DNA from: Basidiobolus meristosporus CBS 931.73
Taxonomy: Eukaryota > Basidiobolomycota > Basidiobolomycetes > Basidiobolales > Basidiobolaceae
Length of the DNA: 64,000 nt
Direction: 5' to 3'
Assembly (NCBI GenBank): GCA_002104905.1
Contig: MCFE01000032.1
Span: forward strand, 1-64,000
Positions 34,130 through 46,061 of the stretch are shown here, piece by piece (the first letter of the stretch is position 1; each line of letters begins with the position of its first letter). A model generated the notes under the pieces. The model saw only the letters and a list, made by a program, of their open reading frames with translations, made no database searches and was not told the origin of the DNA. A program made the translations under genes and the position numbers.

Positions 34130-34960
34130 TGCTTAGGAAGGTCTCAAAACATGGGCACAAAGTTTGGGGCTGTTAAGACAACTTTGAGAATTTTCATGTT
34201 CTGGATACCTGATGTTCTGGTAAAATATTTTAAGTAAGCCCCAACAAGAAATTTGGTCAGTATTCTCTAAGATTTGCAGTTAATGATCTAAGTGACTAAG
34301 TTAGGTTCAAATTTAGGTGGAATCACAAATTTTTACAATGCTCCCACTCAACTGAATGTTTATACTGGCCAGTCCTAATTTTGACCTAAGATATCCAAAT
34401 TTGTCTCTAGCTAATGGTTTAGTAGATATGTCTACAATCACTTCATCTGTAGGACAGTGAGCCAAGCTAGCTAAGTTGTTCTCCATTGTCTTACATATGA
34501 GATGATATCTAATATCTATGTGCATAAATCTAACATGAAAAGTTGAATTTCTACCTAATTGTATAAATCCTTAATTATCTTGAATCAAAGTAGTAGGCAC
34601 TTTTTCACATAAGCCCAAGTTTTAAAAAGGCTTTCTGATCCACATTACTTTTTTTGTAGCTTCACAGGCTGTCATATACTCTGCTTCTGTGGTGGAAAGT
34701 GCTACAGTTGGTTACCTTCTAGAATTCCATGAAATTGCTCCTTTACAGTAAACAAAGGTGTATTCCATGGTGGATCTTTTGTCTTCTAACTTTTGTCCCC
34801 TATCAGCATCAAAATATTCCACAAGATCTGATTCTGAATCCTTTTAGGTGTACCTTAAGCAGCTTTGAGCAGTTCTCTTTGGGTATATAAAGTCTGCTTA
34901 ACTGCTGCAATATCATCAGATCCATAATTCTGATAATGCTGGCTGACAACTTCCACTGAA
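34130..34960 (-). pseudogene. Ty1/copia polyprotein 3-prime end with part of its LTR
   Basis: On the minus strand: YIMPGTHPDISYSVEVVSQH (reverse transcriptase to RNase H junction), VALSTTEAEYMTACEA (RNase H), and the terminal STKPLARDKFGYLRSKLGL. A 3-prime LTR follows, starting near 34337 with TGTAAAAATTTGTGATTCC and cut at about 34130. Stops and frameshifts make it a relic. It is the same copia family as 53574-59810. Confidence 0.8.
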
Positions 34961-35156
34961 TAAGAGATATCTGGATGTGTTCCAGGCATTATATACATCA
35001 GACTGCAAAAAAAATTGTAGGGGAATTTTGGGCTTTTGGAGGCATGAGTCTTATATTAAAATGCCAGCAGATGTGTGTAAGAAAAAATATAACAAAACAA
35101 GTATTGAAACCAAGCATGAGCTCAGATACCATATGCTGAATGAGAGTATAATTGGT

Positions 35157-35502
35157 TGTAAAAATTTGTATTTCCACCGAAATACTCACCTAACTTAGTC
35201 ACTTAGATCATTACCTTCATATCCTAGAGAATACTGACCAAATTCCTTGTTGGGATTTACTTAGAATATTTTCACCAAATTACCAAGTACCCAGAACATG
35301 AAAATTCTCAAGGTTGTTGAAACAGCCCCAAACTTTGCCCACATGTTCTTAGGACCTTCCTTAACCTATTCTATGTGTTTGTTATGCCAAGACTATGTAA
35401 AAGTATAAATACTACTTTTACATTCAATAAATCACTAAGTGAAAACCACATAATCTACTTGTTCTCCCAATCACTTCCAACATCTCCAAGATTCTTACAA
35501 CA
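35157..35502 (+). repeat. Copia-family LTR (solo)
   Basis: This 346-base segment runs from TGTAAAAATTTG to TTCTTACAACA. It has the ordered blocks of the copia LTRs at 53574 and 59337 (CACCTAACTTAGTCAC, CAGCCCCAAACTTTG, an AATAAA signal, CACTTCCAACATCTCC). No target duplication is visible, so it may have arisen by recombination. Confidence 0.8.
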
Positions 35503-35524
35503 TAATCAAGAACAAGCATCCGTT

Positions 35525-35820
35525 GCTCATGATCAATACCCTGAGAGATTAGCTCTCTGCTGCCAAAGTACTTACTAAAACTGACCTCAAAGGAGCATGT
35601 AAATTTGTCAAAATCAAGCCTGGCAATGAATGGAAATTGCTTTCAGAACAAGAAATGATTGTATTGAGTATGAAGTTATGAAATTTGGTCTCACCAATGC
35701 TCCAGCTATCTTTGAGCAGCTGATGAATGACACATTCAGTCAATACCTTGACCAACTTGTGGTTACCTTCCTTGATTTATCTTTATCTACTCCAAGACTG
35801 AAGATGACAATAATTACCAT
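35525..35820 (+). pseudogene. Ty3/gypsy reverse transcriptase fragment
   Basis: The plus-strand reading gives [38 protein letters not shown], then [11 protein letters not shown]. These are the core fingers/palm motifs of gypsy reverse transcriptase, with the YxDD region degraded. Closest in this window is element A (48220-48618). Confidence 0.75.
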
Positions 35821-35974
35821 ATGATGAAAGCTTTGAGCAAGTATGATGTTGTGCATCAACATTTAAAACTTAGCCAATTTCACTCTGTCAGAAAATCTAG
35901 TACCCAAACTGATTTTCCCTAACCCAAATATAACTAATCCCTGTTATGGTTTATTTTATCACTTCTCAGAATCT

Positions 35975-36075
35975 ATTTTTAGCTGGGAGGTTTCAGGTTA
36001 TTGCTGTTACCAATGTTACAAGTCTTAATATAGAGCCATTCAAGCGGTAGATTGTAACAATGTATAAGCTTCCCA
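35975..36075 (-). repeat. Internally deleted gypsy A LTR with primer-site side
   Basis: The segment keeps the primer-binding side (TTATTGCTGTTACCAATG) and both outer ends of the gypsy A LTR (CAAGTCTTAATAT and CATTCAAGCGGTAGATTGTAACA) but lacks about 270 internal bases. From 36076 to 36360 an open minus frame of unknown origin is the only content. Confidence 0.65.
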
Positions 36076-36364
36076 GCCTTCTTTTTAGAAGTTGTGCATT
36101 GCTTTGTGTGAATATTGGCTGGAACATGAAATGATGCCAAAAATTCCTTGATTTGCTGATATTTGCTTTGTTTCATATGTCTATGTGAGAATATGGGACT
36201 TGCATTTTTAAGAAATTCATATATCTCATCATCATCAGTTGGGTACAATAATTTGGTGGCTTTCAAGATGAAGCATCAGGTCCATTGTGATTGGCTCATA
36301 GTATTTGTTGCAGTATTAAGTCAAGTATCTGGATATATGATATTGACCATGCTGGAATAGGATC

Positions 36365-36725
36365 TGTAATGAATAGACACATGGCAGGAGACTAGAGCTA
36401 GGCAAGGCAGCATCAGGAAAGGACTTGGGTATGGATCAACAAGGAAAGGTGGATTTCAAGGCATTGCTGTTTATTCAACACTGTGTTTGTCCAACTGAGG
36501 AATATATAAAGGGGGGATATAATTCTGTATACTTTTTTGCAATGTGGATGCCAAGAGATATTGACAAATCCTTTTGGGACTCTGGGGTGAGGCAGAGTTA
36601 GTGTGCCAAGATAGAAATTTACCAAAGAAAAGACTAGTACATCAGATGGGGATATGCCAAGGATCAGCTGACCAGGTGACACAGTCATGTAACATGCTAT
36701 TACCATATATGGTGCTAAACTATAT
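36365..36725 (-). repeat. LTR of family 3, minus orientation
   Basis: The reverse complement matches the LTR at 42339-42840 in ordered blocks (GCCTCACCC.AGA.TCCC, TATATATTCCTCAGT, AATAAACAG). It interrupts the minus copy of gypsy B. Confidence 0.7.
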
Positions 36726-37075
36726 CATCTCCAAAGTGATACTTCCATAGATTATTCCATTGTGTGACATTGACTTGGAGCTTTCAAGAAGTTGCCAGGA
36801 CAGAATAAAAATTTCTAGAATGAGCTGATACTTGGCACCATATTGATTTGGCTGCATCATGAAAGGTGAACTGTGTCATGTGAACAAGACAGGAACAGGT
36901 AAAAGCTATAACTTATTCAATATTGCTTATAAAGGCTTGGTATCAAACTCTGGAATGGAGTGTACCTCTAATAAATATAGCTCTAGCTTTTTTAATAGAT
37001 GGAGTACTCCCAGTGCTTTGTTCTTGATAGGTGGTCAGCTAAATTCATTTCCTTTCAACTATCTGCTGAGATATT

Positions 37076-37446
37076 TGTAAGGTTTTAACAACAATCTTTT
37101 GAAATTTGAATCTGTTTAGTAATTCCATCTAAATATCTACCTAACTTAGTCACTTGGATCATTACCTTCAAGTTCTATAGAATACTGACCAATTCCTTGT
37201 TGGGATTTGTTTGGAATATTTTCTCCAGAACATCTGGTACCCAGCACATGAAAATTCTTGAATTTGTCTAAACAGCCCCAAATGTTGCACAAATGTTCTT
37301 GGGACCTTCCCAAGCATATTATGCATGTTTGTTATGCCAAGACCATGTAAAAGTATAAATGTTGCTCATACATACAAATAAATAAATGACAACCACATAA
37401 GCTACTTGCTATCCCAATCACTTCCAATATGTGCAAAACTCTTACA
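37076..37446 (+). repeat. Copia-family LTR inserted in gypsy B
   Basis: It contains the ordered copia LTR blocks (CTACCTAACTTAGTCAC, TGACCAATTCCTTGTTGGGA, CAGCCCCAAA) and ends in TCTTACAACA. The gypsy B reading continues on both sides. The left end is approximate and no clear target duplication was seen. Confidence 0.7.
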
Positions 37447-40400
37447 ACAGAGTCATGATCCCACCAACCCCAAGTCCAGAGCTATCAGCTAATACAGTGC
37501 TTGGTTGCAAAGCAAAAACTCTCTTGTCTATAGCTGCAAAAATTGGTGGGCTTAATAATGACACAAATCATGTTGGCCTAGCATATGGCTATTTTTCATG
37601 CCATTCTAATTTCAGGCTTTTCTCTAATTACTGAGTCAGAGGCTTAGTAACTTGAACATAGTTCTTAATCCTGCTGTGGAATAGTCAAGTAAGTACTAAT
37701 AGCTGTTTGACTTGATGAATATTGACTGGTGTCTTCCAATTTAGTGCCAATGAAAGTTTTGAGGGAGCAGGTGATCATCCTTTTGCAGCAACAAGTTCAT
37801 CTAGAATGATTGCTTTGTTTTAGCCTAACTTGCATCTGGCTCCAGATACAATCAGACCAAAAGCTACAAGTTTTTCCTGACCATTTCAACTTGAATAAGT
37901 CTTTATTAACATGTCTTCTTACCTGGGTTAAGATATATTGTGTAGCTTTTTCTCTGAAATCATTGTTAACAGCAATGTCATCAAGAAGTGGTTGACATAT
38001 TTCAGTGAAACAGTTATGCAAAACCCAAATCATTGCACATTGTTAATTCTGAGCAGACTCACTCTATCATTGAGGAGTTCTGGCTATCCTTATGAGTTCT
38101 ATTGGTGTATCTATGGCAGTGAAATCTCTTGAGCCAGGATCCAGTAGTATTTGGTCATGTTCTGTTGAAATATTTAGAGAGATATATTGGAAGTGAATTG
38201 CAGAGTTAGAAGATTTACATGATACTCATTTGTTGGTTCATTGAGTTACAACACAGTATATATACTTATTGCAGAACTAGGTAAATGTACCTATTTGGTA
38301 ACTTTCAGGGGAGTCTCAGGAGTACATGTGCCAAGTTTCAGCTCATTTGGGCAAGTTTCAGATTTTCCTATAATTCTGTACTTCTCTAATTCCTAATAAT
38401 TAGTAAATATCTTACAAACTAATTTCCAAGTTGATAATCTGAAAGACATCATTTCACTAAGTGCTAGTTCATAATATATTAATAATTAGGTGCACTCCTA
38501 ATTATTTTAACACTTCCACTCACATAATATATTCATATACTTATGAACTTGCTGTAGATCTTCCAGTTGAAGTTAAACCAGCAATTAACCATATACCCTA
38601 TTGGACTAATGCATTCTCCAATATATGTTAAGGATTGCATATAATCTGTAATGACTAAGTATAAGTCCATACTGTTAATTACATACTTCAGATTAAATTG
38701 CTTTGAGTCTGAACTCTGATCTATGAATGAGTTTCATCCATTTGTTTTGTGTAAAACTTTTTAGATACTGATCAAATCCTGGCATAGTTTGTATCATCAG
38801 ATAGCTGCATTTTTAGGCTATCTGCTGTTTTTTATTTGAGTAAATTAGTCAATAATTGGCAAAGTTAGGATGTGGTCTTCTCTCCAGTAGATCTGGATCA
38901 TCCACAGTTCCGGTGTAGTGGGGTGACAGTGACACCCACTGACAGATGTGCTCATTCCCTTATTTACTACTTCCCTATATCTCTACAGCACTTATTTTAG
39001 TTTTATCCCATTTATCTTAGCCAATCAGTACTATCCCATAAGCTGGTTGACTATCACACCTGCTTACCTTATTGCATAAGTTACCCCTCACTTTATGTAA
39101 GATTACCAGCTATAAGTGCTTCTATATTAGACAAGTACCCGCACCAGTACCCATGACACATGATCAAGCCGTGTCACCATCCCTACCATTTCCATACCAT
39201 ATATGGTGTTCCTATGTTACACAGGCTTCAGAATACTGATTCCTGATTGGTTGGATGTGCTGTGCCTCTTAGAACCTTCTGGCACCTACTTAGAACATTC
39301 TTAGGCCATTCTGATGTCATTAAGATTTCTATTGATATCTGGAACCTTCTGGAACACCATGATTAGTAATCACTTAGCCAGTAAGAAAAGTATATAAGGG
39401 AGGCTATCCCTCAACAATAAATCATCATCCCTTTTATCAATATTCCAACTTGTTGATTAGTGTAATCACTGCTACCTGCTGCCACCTGAACAGGACACTC
39501 CCAGGAAACCATGCTGACAGCCAACTGACCTTGGAGGCACTACTTGTGAGGAATACTCAGAGTAGGTATCTTTTATTATATTTGATTATTTCCCAAGTTT
39601 GTTCTTGTACAGGCAAAGATACTTTTCTGTCTTTGTAACCATTGACCACAGCTGCATTCTTATCAAGTCCCTGCTAGTGGAGTTTACAGTTGTTTTGACT
39701 TTGGAAGCTTTAGTACATTGTCATCTCAAAGGACACTGAACCCAGCACATACTTTTGTTAAGACGCCAACTAAGTTGGGGATTGTAGCTCAATAGTTTTC
39801 CCTTGACAAGCTTGTGGCTTTATTCCCCTTCACATTATATTAGAGACAGAACCCAAGTATTCCTAGCAAGCTTTTGCCAGAGGTTATTGCACCCAGTGAA
39901 CACCCCACACACAAAACACTTGAGAAGTGTTGGATGTATCTCTCCCTTGGAGTTATACACCACCACACTGGTATATAGTCTAACTTGCTTAGACTATCCT
40001 CCATATATCCATAACTGGATCTGGAAAATAACTTTCCTCATACACTCCATATATGATCCGCTGAGACCAACAAATGGTCAGCATTGTAGTTGCCTTATTC
40101 TTCACCGGTTGACCAAGTATTTTGACTTCCAGACTAGCACTTTCAATGGTATCTAGCCTAGCTTTTCTTCATTCCTGATCTGGGATATTGTACTCCCACT
40201 GAAGCTACATCTTCTGGTGCTTCCTGCCTTTCAAAACTGACTAAGATAGATCATATATATTCTTCTGATCTAGGCATAACTTTCTTGGACTGATATTGCA
40301 GTTATGGTTTTCAGATTTTCCCTTTGCATCTTGATAGGTTTGATTTGGTATCACAAAAATACCACAGTCTGATTGGCAGCTATTCATAGAGGCCTCATCC

Positions 40401-41186
40401 TAAGCAGGATAGATATGATCTCATATGTACTATTGCACTTGAACAGTACAACCTGATCTGGCACCTTCCATTTGCGTAAATCTACCATAACAGCTCTGAT
40501 GAGCCACTATTACTACTGATTGAACTTTCCAGCATAAAGCTTGATTGTCAGTGCAAACAGACAAGTCCATGATCTTCTGGCCCCATTGCAGCCCTTAGGT
40601 TGGCCCTTAGTACAACTTCTCTAGCTCCAACTGCAAGTAAGTTGACTTCATAGTTCACTATAATTGTGATTTTTCTTCTGAGTATGTATGTTCACTTGGA
40701 CTGCTCTGCTGCTTTCCTAATCACCAATACTCCATTATCCTTGTGTGGTAGAATAACTGGATGATATCTAGTGTGCTAGATAGTCCAAAACTGGCTTAGG
40801 TATCACCTAACTCCATTGAGAAACTGACAACTTATTGGTGGCAGCTAGATTTTCCTTATTGATCTAGAACTGGAACATGCAGGTAGCATATCCACGGTTT
40901 GTTAGATCTCCTAGAGTGTTCAGGAACCTCCTGTCTTTAAGACATATCTACTCTGAGATGTTTCAACCAAATTGGTCATCCATTTAGATCCGGCATTACT
41001 TTTCACAGGCTTAATCAAATTTGATCAAATAAGCTTCCATAGAAAGCCATTTCTCTCAGCATCTTGGTAGCAGATATTATCATTGCAGTTGGACCCATAG
41101 CTGGGAGCTGAAAGTAACTTGATTTGATCATAATAACAAGATTAACATCAGATCTATGTTAATATATATGATCCTTCATCACTGTT

Positions 41187-41395
41187 GACTTGTTGCATCA
41201 TTCCAGCTGATTATAGTGCCCAATAGTGCCAGAGCATGCCAGATGGTGCCTGATCATGCCACAGAGTGCCAGACGGTGCCATAGAGTGCCAATTTGGGAT
41301 CAAAATTGACATGCATATGACCCTAAAACATCAAATTAGTAGCAAAATATACAGCACTTTCTGGCACTAAGATCAATGGCACAATGGAACAAGTC
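41187..41395 (+). mobile_element. Small MITE of the GACTTGTT family
   Basis: The segment begins GACTTGTTGCATC and ends GGCACAATGGAACAAGTC, an inverted repeat, with repeated GTGCC/TGCCAG subterminal motifs (41216-41292). Ends and motifs match the foldback element at 58514-59247. Confidence 0.65.
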
Positions 41396-42300
41396 CTGTA
41401 TGTATGCAATATATGTACTAGTGTAGGGCACCTAGTACACTCCTTGATAGTTCTTCATGCATATTCTATAGTATCACTTTTCTTGATGGCAGTAGAAATT
41501 CCATGTTTCAGCATATACGGGTTTATCTCCTCCCACTGTTTCTGACACTTAATGTAGACATGTAGCTTGTATAATAAGTGTCTCACAGAGCTTTAGGCTC
41601 AATGGCACTGGAAATAGTACCACTGATATACCATGTGTACCACTCCTAAGTTAGGATGTCTGAGATCACTGATCTTTGGCCAAATATATAGGTGTTAAAT
41701 ATCTTTTTGATCCTCAGAATTTGGGCAAGCTGATCCATATATCCGTCTGCATATCCAACTCCAAACTAGGGCAGCAGATGGCATCAAAGTGTTTGCGCAT
41801 CATTTGATTTCAAGTGACTACAGGCTTATGTAAATTCACTGTAGCAATGTGGGCACTTCATTGACTAAAATAGCTTAATCCAAACCCAGGTATATGTGGG
41901 TCTTCAACATAGATCCATCAAGCGGTGATAATATGGATGAATAACATTAATACATATATCATGTAAAATGCCCCTTATTGATCTGGACTCCTGGCTGGGA
42001 TTATGCATTTTCTCAAAGCTTCATCCTTCTGCACATTCCATAATTTGAAACTTGTCCAACATGATCTCCCAGACATATGACTTTTTTCTTTGCTTAGTGT
42101 CTTCTTTAAGGCCAAAGGCCTCTCTCTCCATTACAATATATCCCATCTAGCAGTTCTTTGCAGCGGCAGTACTTTTCTGTCTTTTGTAACTTCAGGTAGA
42201 CCAGGCAGTCTTTCTCCAGAATAAAGACACAGCACTAGAGCAAAGTAGACAGCCAAGATAAAGTAAGCTTGGGGCTCATAACCTGTTGAGATATTTAGAG

Positions 42301-43174
42301 TATTACAAGTCTTGGTATAAGTGGTGTAGAGGAATAGGTGTCATGATCACATGACAACCATGAGCATGTATGACAAGTTTCAGCTTCCTAGCTCAATTTC
42401 TAAGAGATTCCTTCTGGAACCTTCTACCATCTTCCAGAAAGTTCCTGACCATTCCAAACCCTTGCTACACAATGGAACATTCCATGGAAGCTTCCCATTG
42501 TATTTTTCATAGTCCACTACCATATATGGAAATACCAGGTCACATGACTTAGTCACATGATCAGGTAACCCAATCCATTTCCCCATCCTGTCTCAGTGCC
42601 TTGCCTTCCATATTATTATCCCCAGTACATGCTGTGCCTCACCCTACAACCCCATTAGTATTAGCCAATATCTCTTGGCATCAGTATAACCAAAAAGTAT
42701 ATATAGTCCTATCCCCCCTTAAGTATTCCTCAGTCTGATAAACACAGGTCTTGAATAAACAGCCTTGCCTTGATGATCCACACCTAAGTCCTTTCCTGCC
42801 ATGCCTAGCTTTTCCTCCTGCCTTGTGTCTATTTATAATAATAGGGAGTTTAGCTAGAATTGTATTCACTAAAACTTGAGCTGATCTTTATTGAGATTCC
42901 AGCAGCTCCTTATATACATTTTGCCAGATCAATTGCTGACTAATTGTTTTTCCTAATGTAGGCTGTGGCTGATGACTCATTTAATTGCATCATCATCACA
43001 CAATAAGATCCTACCTAATATATCTATTTCTGTCTGATAAGGATCTGCTGATTCATTTGCTGACTAATGTTACTGATTTGATAGATCATACTGATATTGA
43101 TAACCTAAACAAATAACTAACTGATTTGAATAAAAACTGATCTAACCTAAACATTCAAGCGGCGGATCATAACA
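42301..43174 (-). mobile_element. Solo gypsy A LTR inserted in the family 4 LTR
   Basis: The outer parts match the gypsy A LTR (CAAGTCTTGGTATAAG at left, CATTCAAGCGGCGGATCATAACA at right). It is flanked by AGAG at 42297-42300 and 43175-43178. The uninterrupted family 4 LTR at 38163 has a single AGAG at the same place. The solo LTR is itself split by the family 3 LTR at 42339-42840. Confidence 0.88.
42339..42840 (+). mobile_element. Solo family 3 LTR inserted in the gypsy A LTR
   Basis: It starts TGTCATGATCACATGAC and ends near TATTTATAATA. ATAGG lies on both sides (42334-42338 and 42841-42845). The gypsy A LTR copies at 46062, 50705 and 55991 are continuous at the matching point. It has a promoter-like GTATATATAGTCC and an AATAAA signal. 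Confidence 0.85.
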
Positions 43175-46061
43175 AGAGAGATATATTGTAAGTGAATTGG
43201 AGAGTTAGAAGATTGACATGATACTCACTTGTTGGTTTATTGAGTTACAACACAGTATTTATACTTATTGCAGAACTAGGTAAATGTAACTATTTGATAA
43301 CTTTTAGGGGAGTCTCAGGAGTACATGTGCCAAGTTTCAGCTCATTTGGACAAGTTTCAAGTTTTCCTAAAATTCTGTACTTCTCTAATTCCTGATAATT
43401 AGTAAATATTTTATAAACTAATTTCTAAGTTGATAATCTGAAAGATATCACTTCACTAAGTGCTAGTTCATTATATATTAATAATTATGTGCACTCCTGA
43501 TTATTTCAACATGTTCTGAGTTAAGATCCAATGATGAAATCAGAGGATATCCAGCAAAAGCTCAAAATACATATGTTGTATGGGTGGCTGCTGAGCATCT
43601 TTGATGGTGACCTTATTGATATTGTATATCTGGAATAAACCCTAAAATTCATATTTTCATCAATGATGTAAGCCAGGGATTGGACCATGGTCAATAGCTG
43701 TATTCAGTGACTCCACTTTGAGATCTTTATTGTGATATTTCAATAACTTTGCTCAGTAATCTTGAGGGAACAGGAAATGATCTTAGTTCCTATAGTGCAT
43801 GTTGAGTTGTTTGGATTTCAACTGGTGGAAGTAGCTCTGTGGATAAGCATCTTCTTTGCACATGACTAAATGCAAAGGCATTGTCATAGCACTGTAGCAT
43901 AGTCACAAGGAGACTTTTTTTTGGTAGCAAGAGTAGTTGCAATAGCTAACTCCAGGAGCTTTTCTACAGTAAGTCTGGTTTTTTCATACATGTGCAAAGG
44001 CTCTACTGGAGGATTGCTGTGGGTAGATAGTCTAACGTAAATTTATACTAGCTTTGGTTTCAAAGCAACTGGCCTATTCTTAGTATTTATATTACTGGTG
44101 GTCAATTGGATGAAATGTTGATCATAAAACAAAATTCTCCCATGAACCTGAGTATTCTATACCTATATTGAGTCTGCATTTCTGGGTTGTTCACTTCAGC
44201 TGCACAAAAAGTTGCTCCTCTTTTTGGTTATCAGATGAGATGATCAGTCATAAGTTCCCAGCAGATCAGCTATCAGCTTGTAGAGAGACTTTCTCCTATA
44301 TGGTTATTGCAACAATACTTCAAAAGTTGGCCCATCAGCAACATTAACAAAGGGAAACATAATCTTAATTTCACCAGTGTCAATTGGTACTGAGTGATGA
44401 AGTCCAAGAATCTTCTCTGTTGAGCCAGTAGCAATTCTTATATTTTAGTCAACTACTGTCAATGGCAATTTGATTTTTTTGTCACTCACAGTGATCATGG
44501 TATTGATTTCTGATCCTGAGTCATTATCACATTCTACTTAAACATTATTACATGTGCTGCATAACATCTGATAATAATAGAGTAAAAGGCTTTTTCCACT
44601 TCATATTGAAGTTGCTCACTTGATCACATTGTTGAAGAGTTTTCCTGATTTTCCTAAGGAAATCCTTGCTTATAGATTTAACCATTTTAGTCATTAGCTA
44701 GTCAATAGTGCTGATAATAGTGAACATTTCTTGACTTGTGAGTCTTGGAAATGGGATTTCCAGAATTTGTTGATAACATTCTGTGTTATTGCAGTAGTTT
44801 CATACTTGGAATCAGATTGCAAGTGTTCTTTCACAAATTTGATGTTTCTGGCTGCAATGGTATCTAAACAATTGTCTAACTTCTTTTGTCAGTATGCACC
44901 ATTTTGGGATTGCCGTCTGTAGAGACATATTTCCTCTTATCAATAATGCAATAAGATTCTTCAGCTTCCTCATTTTAAATCATATAACTTTGGACCTGCT
45001 CTGATGGGTGTGATATTAGATGTACATAATGTGCATGACTTGGAATTTCAGCAGTCTTTTGGTTTTGTATAAAGTTCAATGCTTAGGTGCTTCACTTAAT
45101 TCTTCATGAGCTAGTACATAGGACCTCATTCCACTGTAATATCTGTCAATAGGCAAGGGGTTCCCAGCCTTATCACAGATCTTCCTGTAGCAATTAATCA
45201 TAACTCAATGACTGTCAATATTCAATATTTGACAGCTATAGTGGCTGTGTTCAGCTGATTTACTGTACACACAATAATTGGCATGCTGTGGATAGTTCCT
45301 GGTTGTTTTGGGATTTCTGTTCTTACCTTGATCATGCTTGATTATAGTACACCTTGTGAGCTCAATTGAAGCATCAGTTTTCCTGATGTATTAATGAACT
45401 CAGTAGCCTGATCACTATATGGGCTATTGGTACAATGAAGAATTTGCCTAGCTGCAGTAGAAATTTTTGCTTGATTATTGATGAAATCCGTAACTTGTCT
45501 CCCTGATTGATAAGATAGCACCATTAGTTTAACATTGTTGCAGGAGCTTTTATTCTGAGCTTGGTAGCTAATGGCATTAATGACTTTGGGAGATATATTT
45601 ATCAGAAAATAATTTCTTAGATAAAATCTTAGAATCTCAATTGCTGCTTCAATACACCTTGCTTTGGACTAAAACTTCCTAACATACATTTCCAATGGTT
45701 GAGTGTTGCTGTAAGGCATTTCTAGCTTATTTAGTGTTGCAAACTGTGCCATCTTTTGGAATCAGCTAGAATATCTTGCTGAGCAGTATTCTGCTCTTGC
45801 TTTACACCAGCAGATATCCCAAGTGGATCCATATGTTGTAAGAATCTTGATACTTCAACCTCACATAGTAGAGGTAACAACTAGAGTTGTTCTTGTGTTA
45901 CAGCTCAAATGCTGCAGCTATATTGTCAAGTTCCTCTAGTAGCTTAGTAACATTTTTTCCTCCAAATCTTCAGTGATTAGCACCCTCAATGTGGCTATTA
46001 GCTCTGGGACTAATATATAGTCATTCTTTTTCTTGATGCTTGTATAGTGAAAAGTTCAAAC

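Larger units (their letters stand above)
38163..43511 (-). mobile_element. Complete LTR retroelement (family 4) with 5-base target duplication
   Basis: The left LTR 38163-38512 (350 bases, TGTTGAAATA to TTTTAACA) and the right LTR 42284-43511 (the same sequence carrying nested insertions) bracket a 3.8 kb interior. TGTTC stands directly outside both ends (38158-38162 and 43512-43516). The sequence next to the inner end of the right LTR, read on the minus strand as GGTTATGAGCCCCAAGC, matches the primer-site region of the copia element at 53918. I therefore orient it minus and suspect Ty1/copia. The interior is too decayed to show polyprotein domains. It includes an LTR-like stretch with TATATAAGGG and AATAAA near 39390-39425. 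Confidence 0.75.
36740..46061 (-). mobile_element. Gypsy B element, minus copy, broken by nested insertions
   Basis: Pieces on the minus strand read as one polyprotein. The reverse transcriptase N-terminus lies at about 44000-43517 (RRCLSTELLPPVEIQTTQH). After the element at 38163-43511 the frame resumes with HDQILLDPGSRDFT and CQPLLDDIAV (37500-38157). After the LTR at 37076-37446, RNase H-like KNKALGVLHLLKKLELYLLE follows (36860-37075). The same family is present as a plus copy at 51100-53330. Many stops are present. The 5-prime part, 44500-46061, is too degraded for me to assign domains. Confidence 0.7.

Noticed and set aside
41216-41292. Repeated GTGCC/TGCCAG motifs as a CRISPR-like array
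   Set aside because: Units are short, irregularly spaced and located between transposon termini in a eukaryotic genome; they are subterminal repeats.
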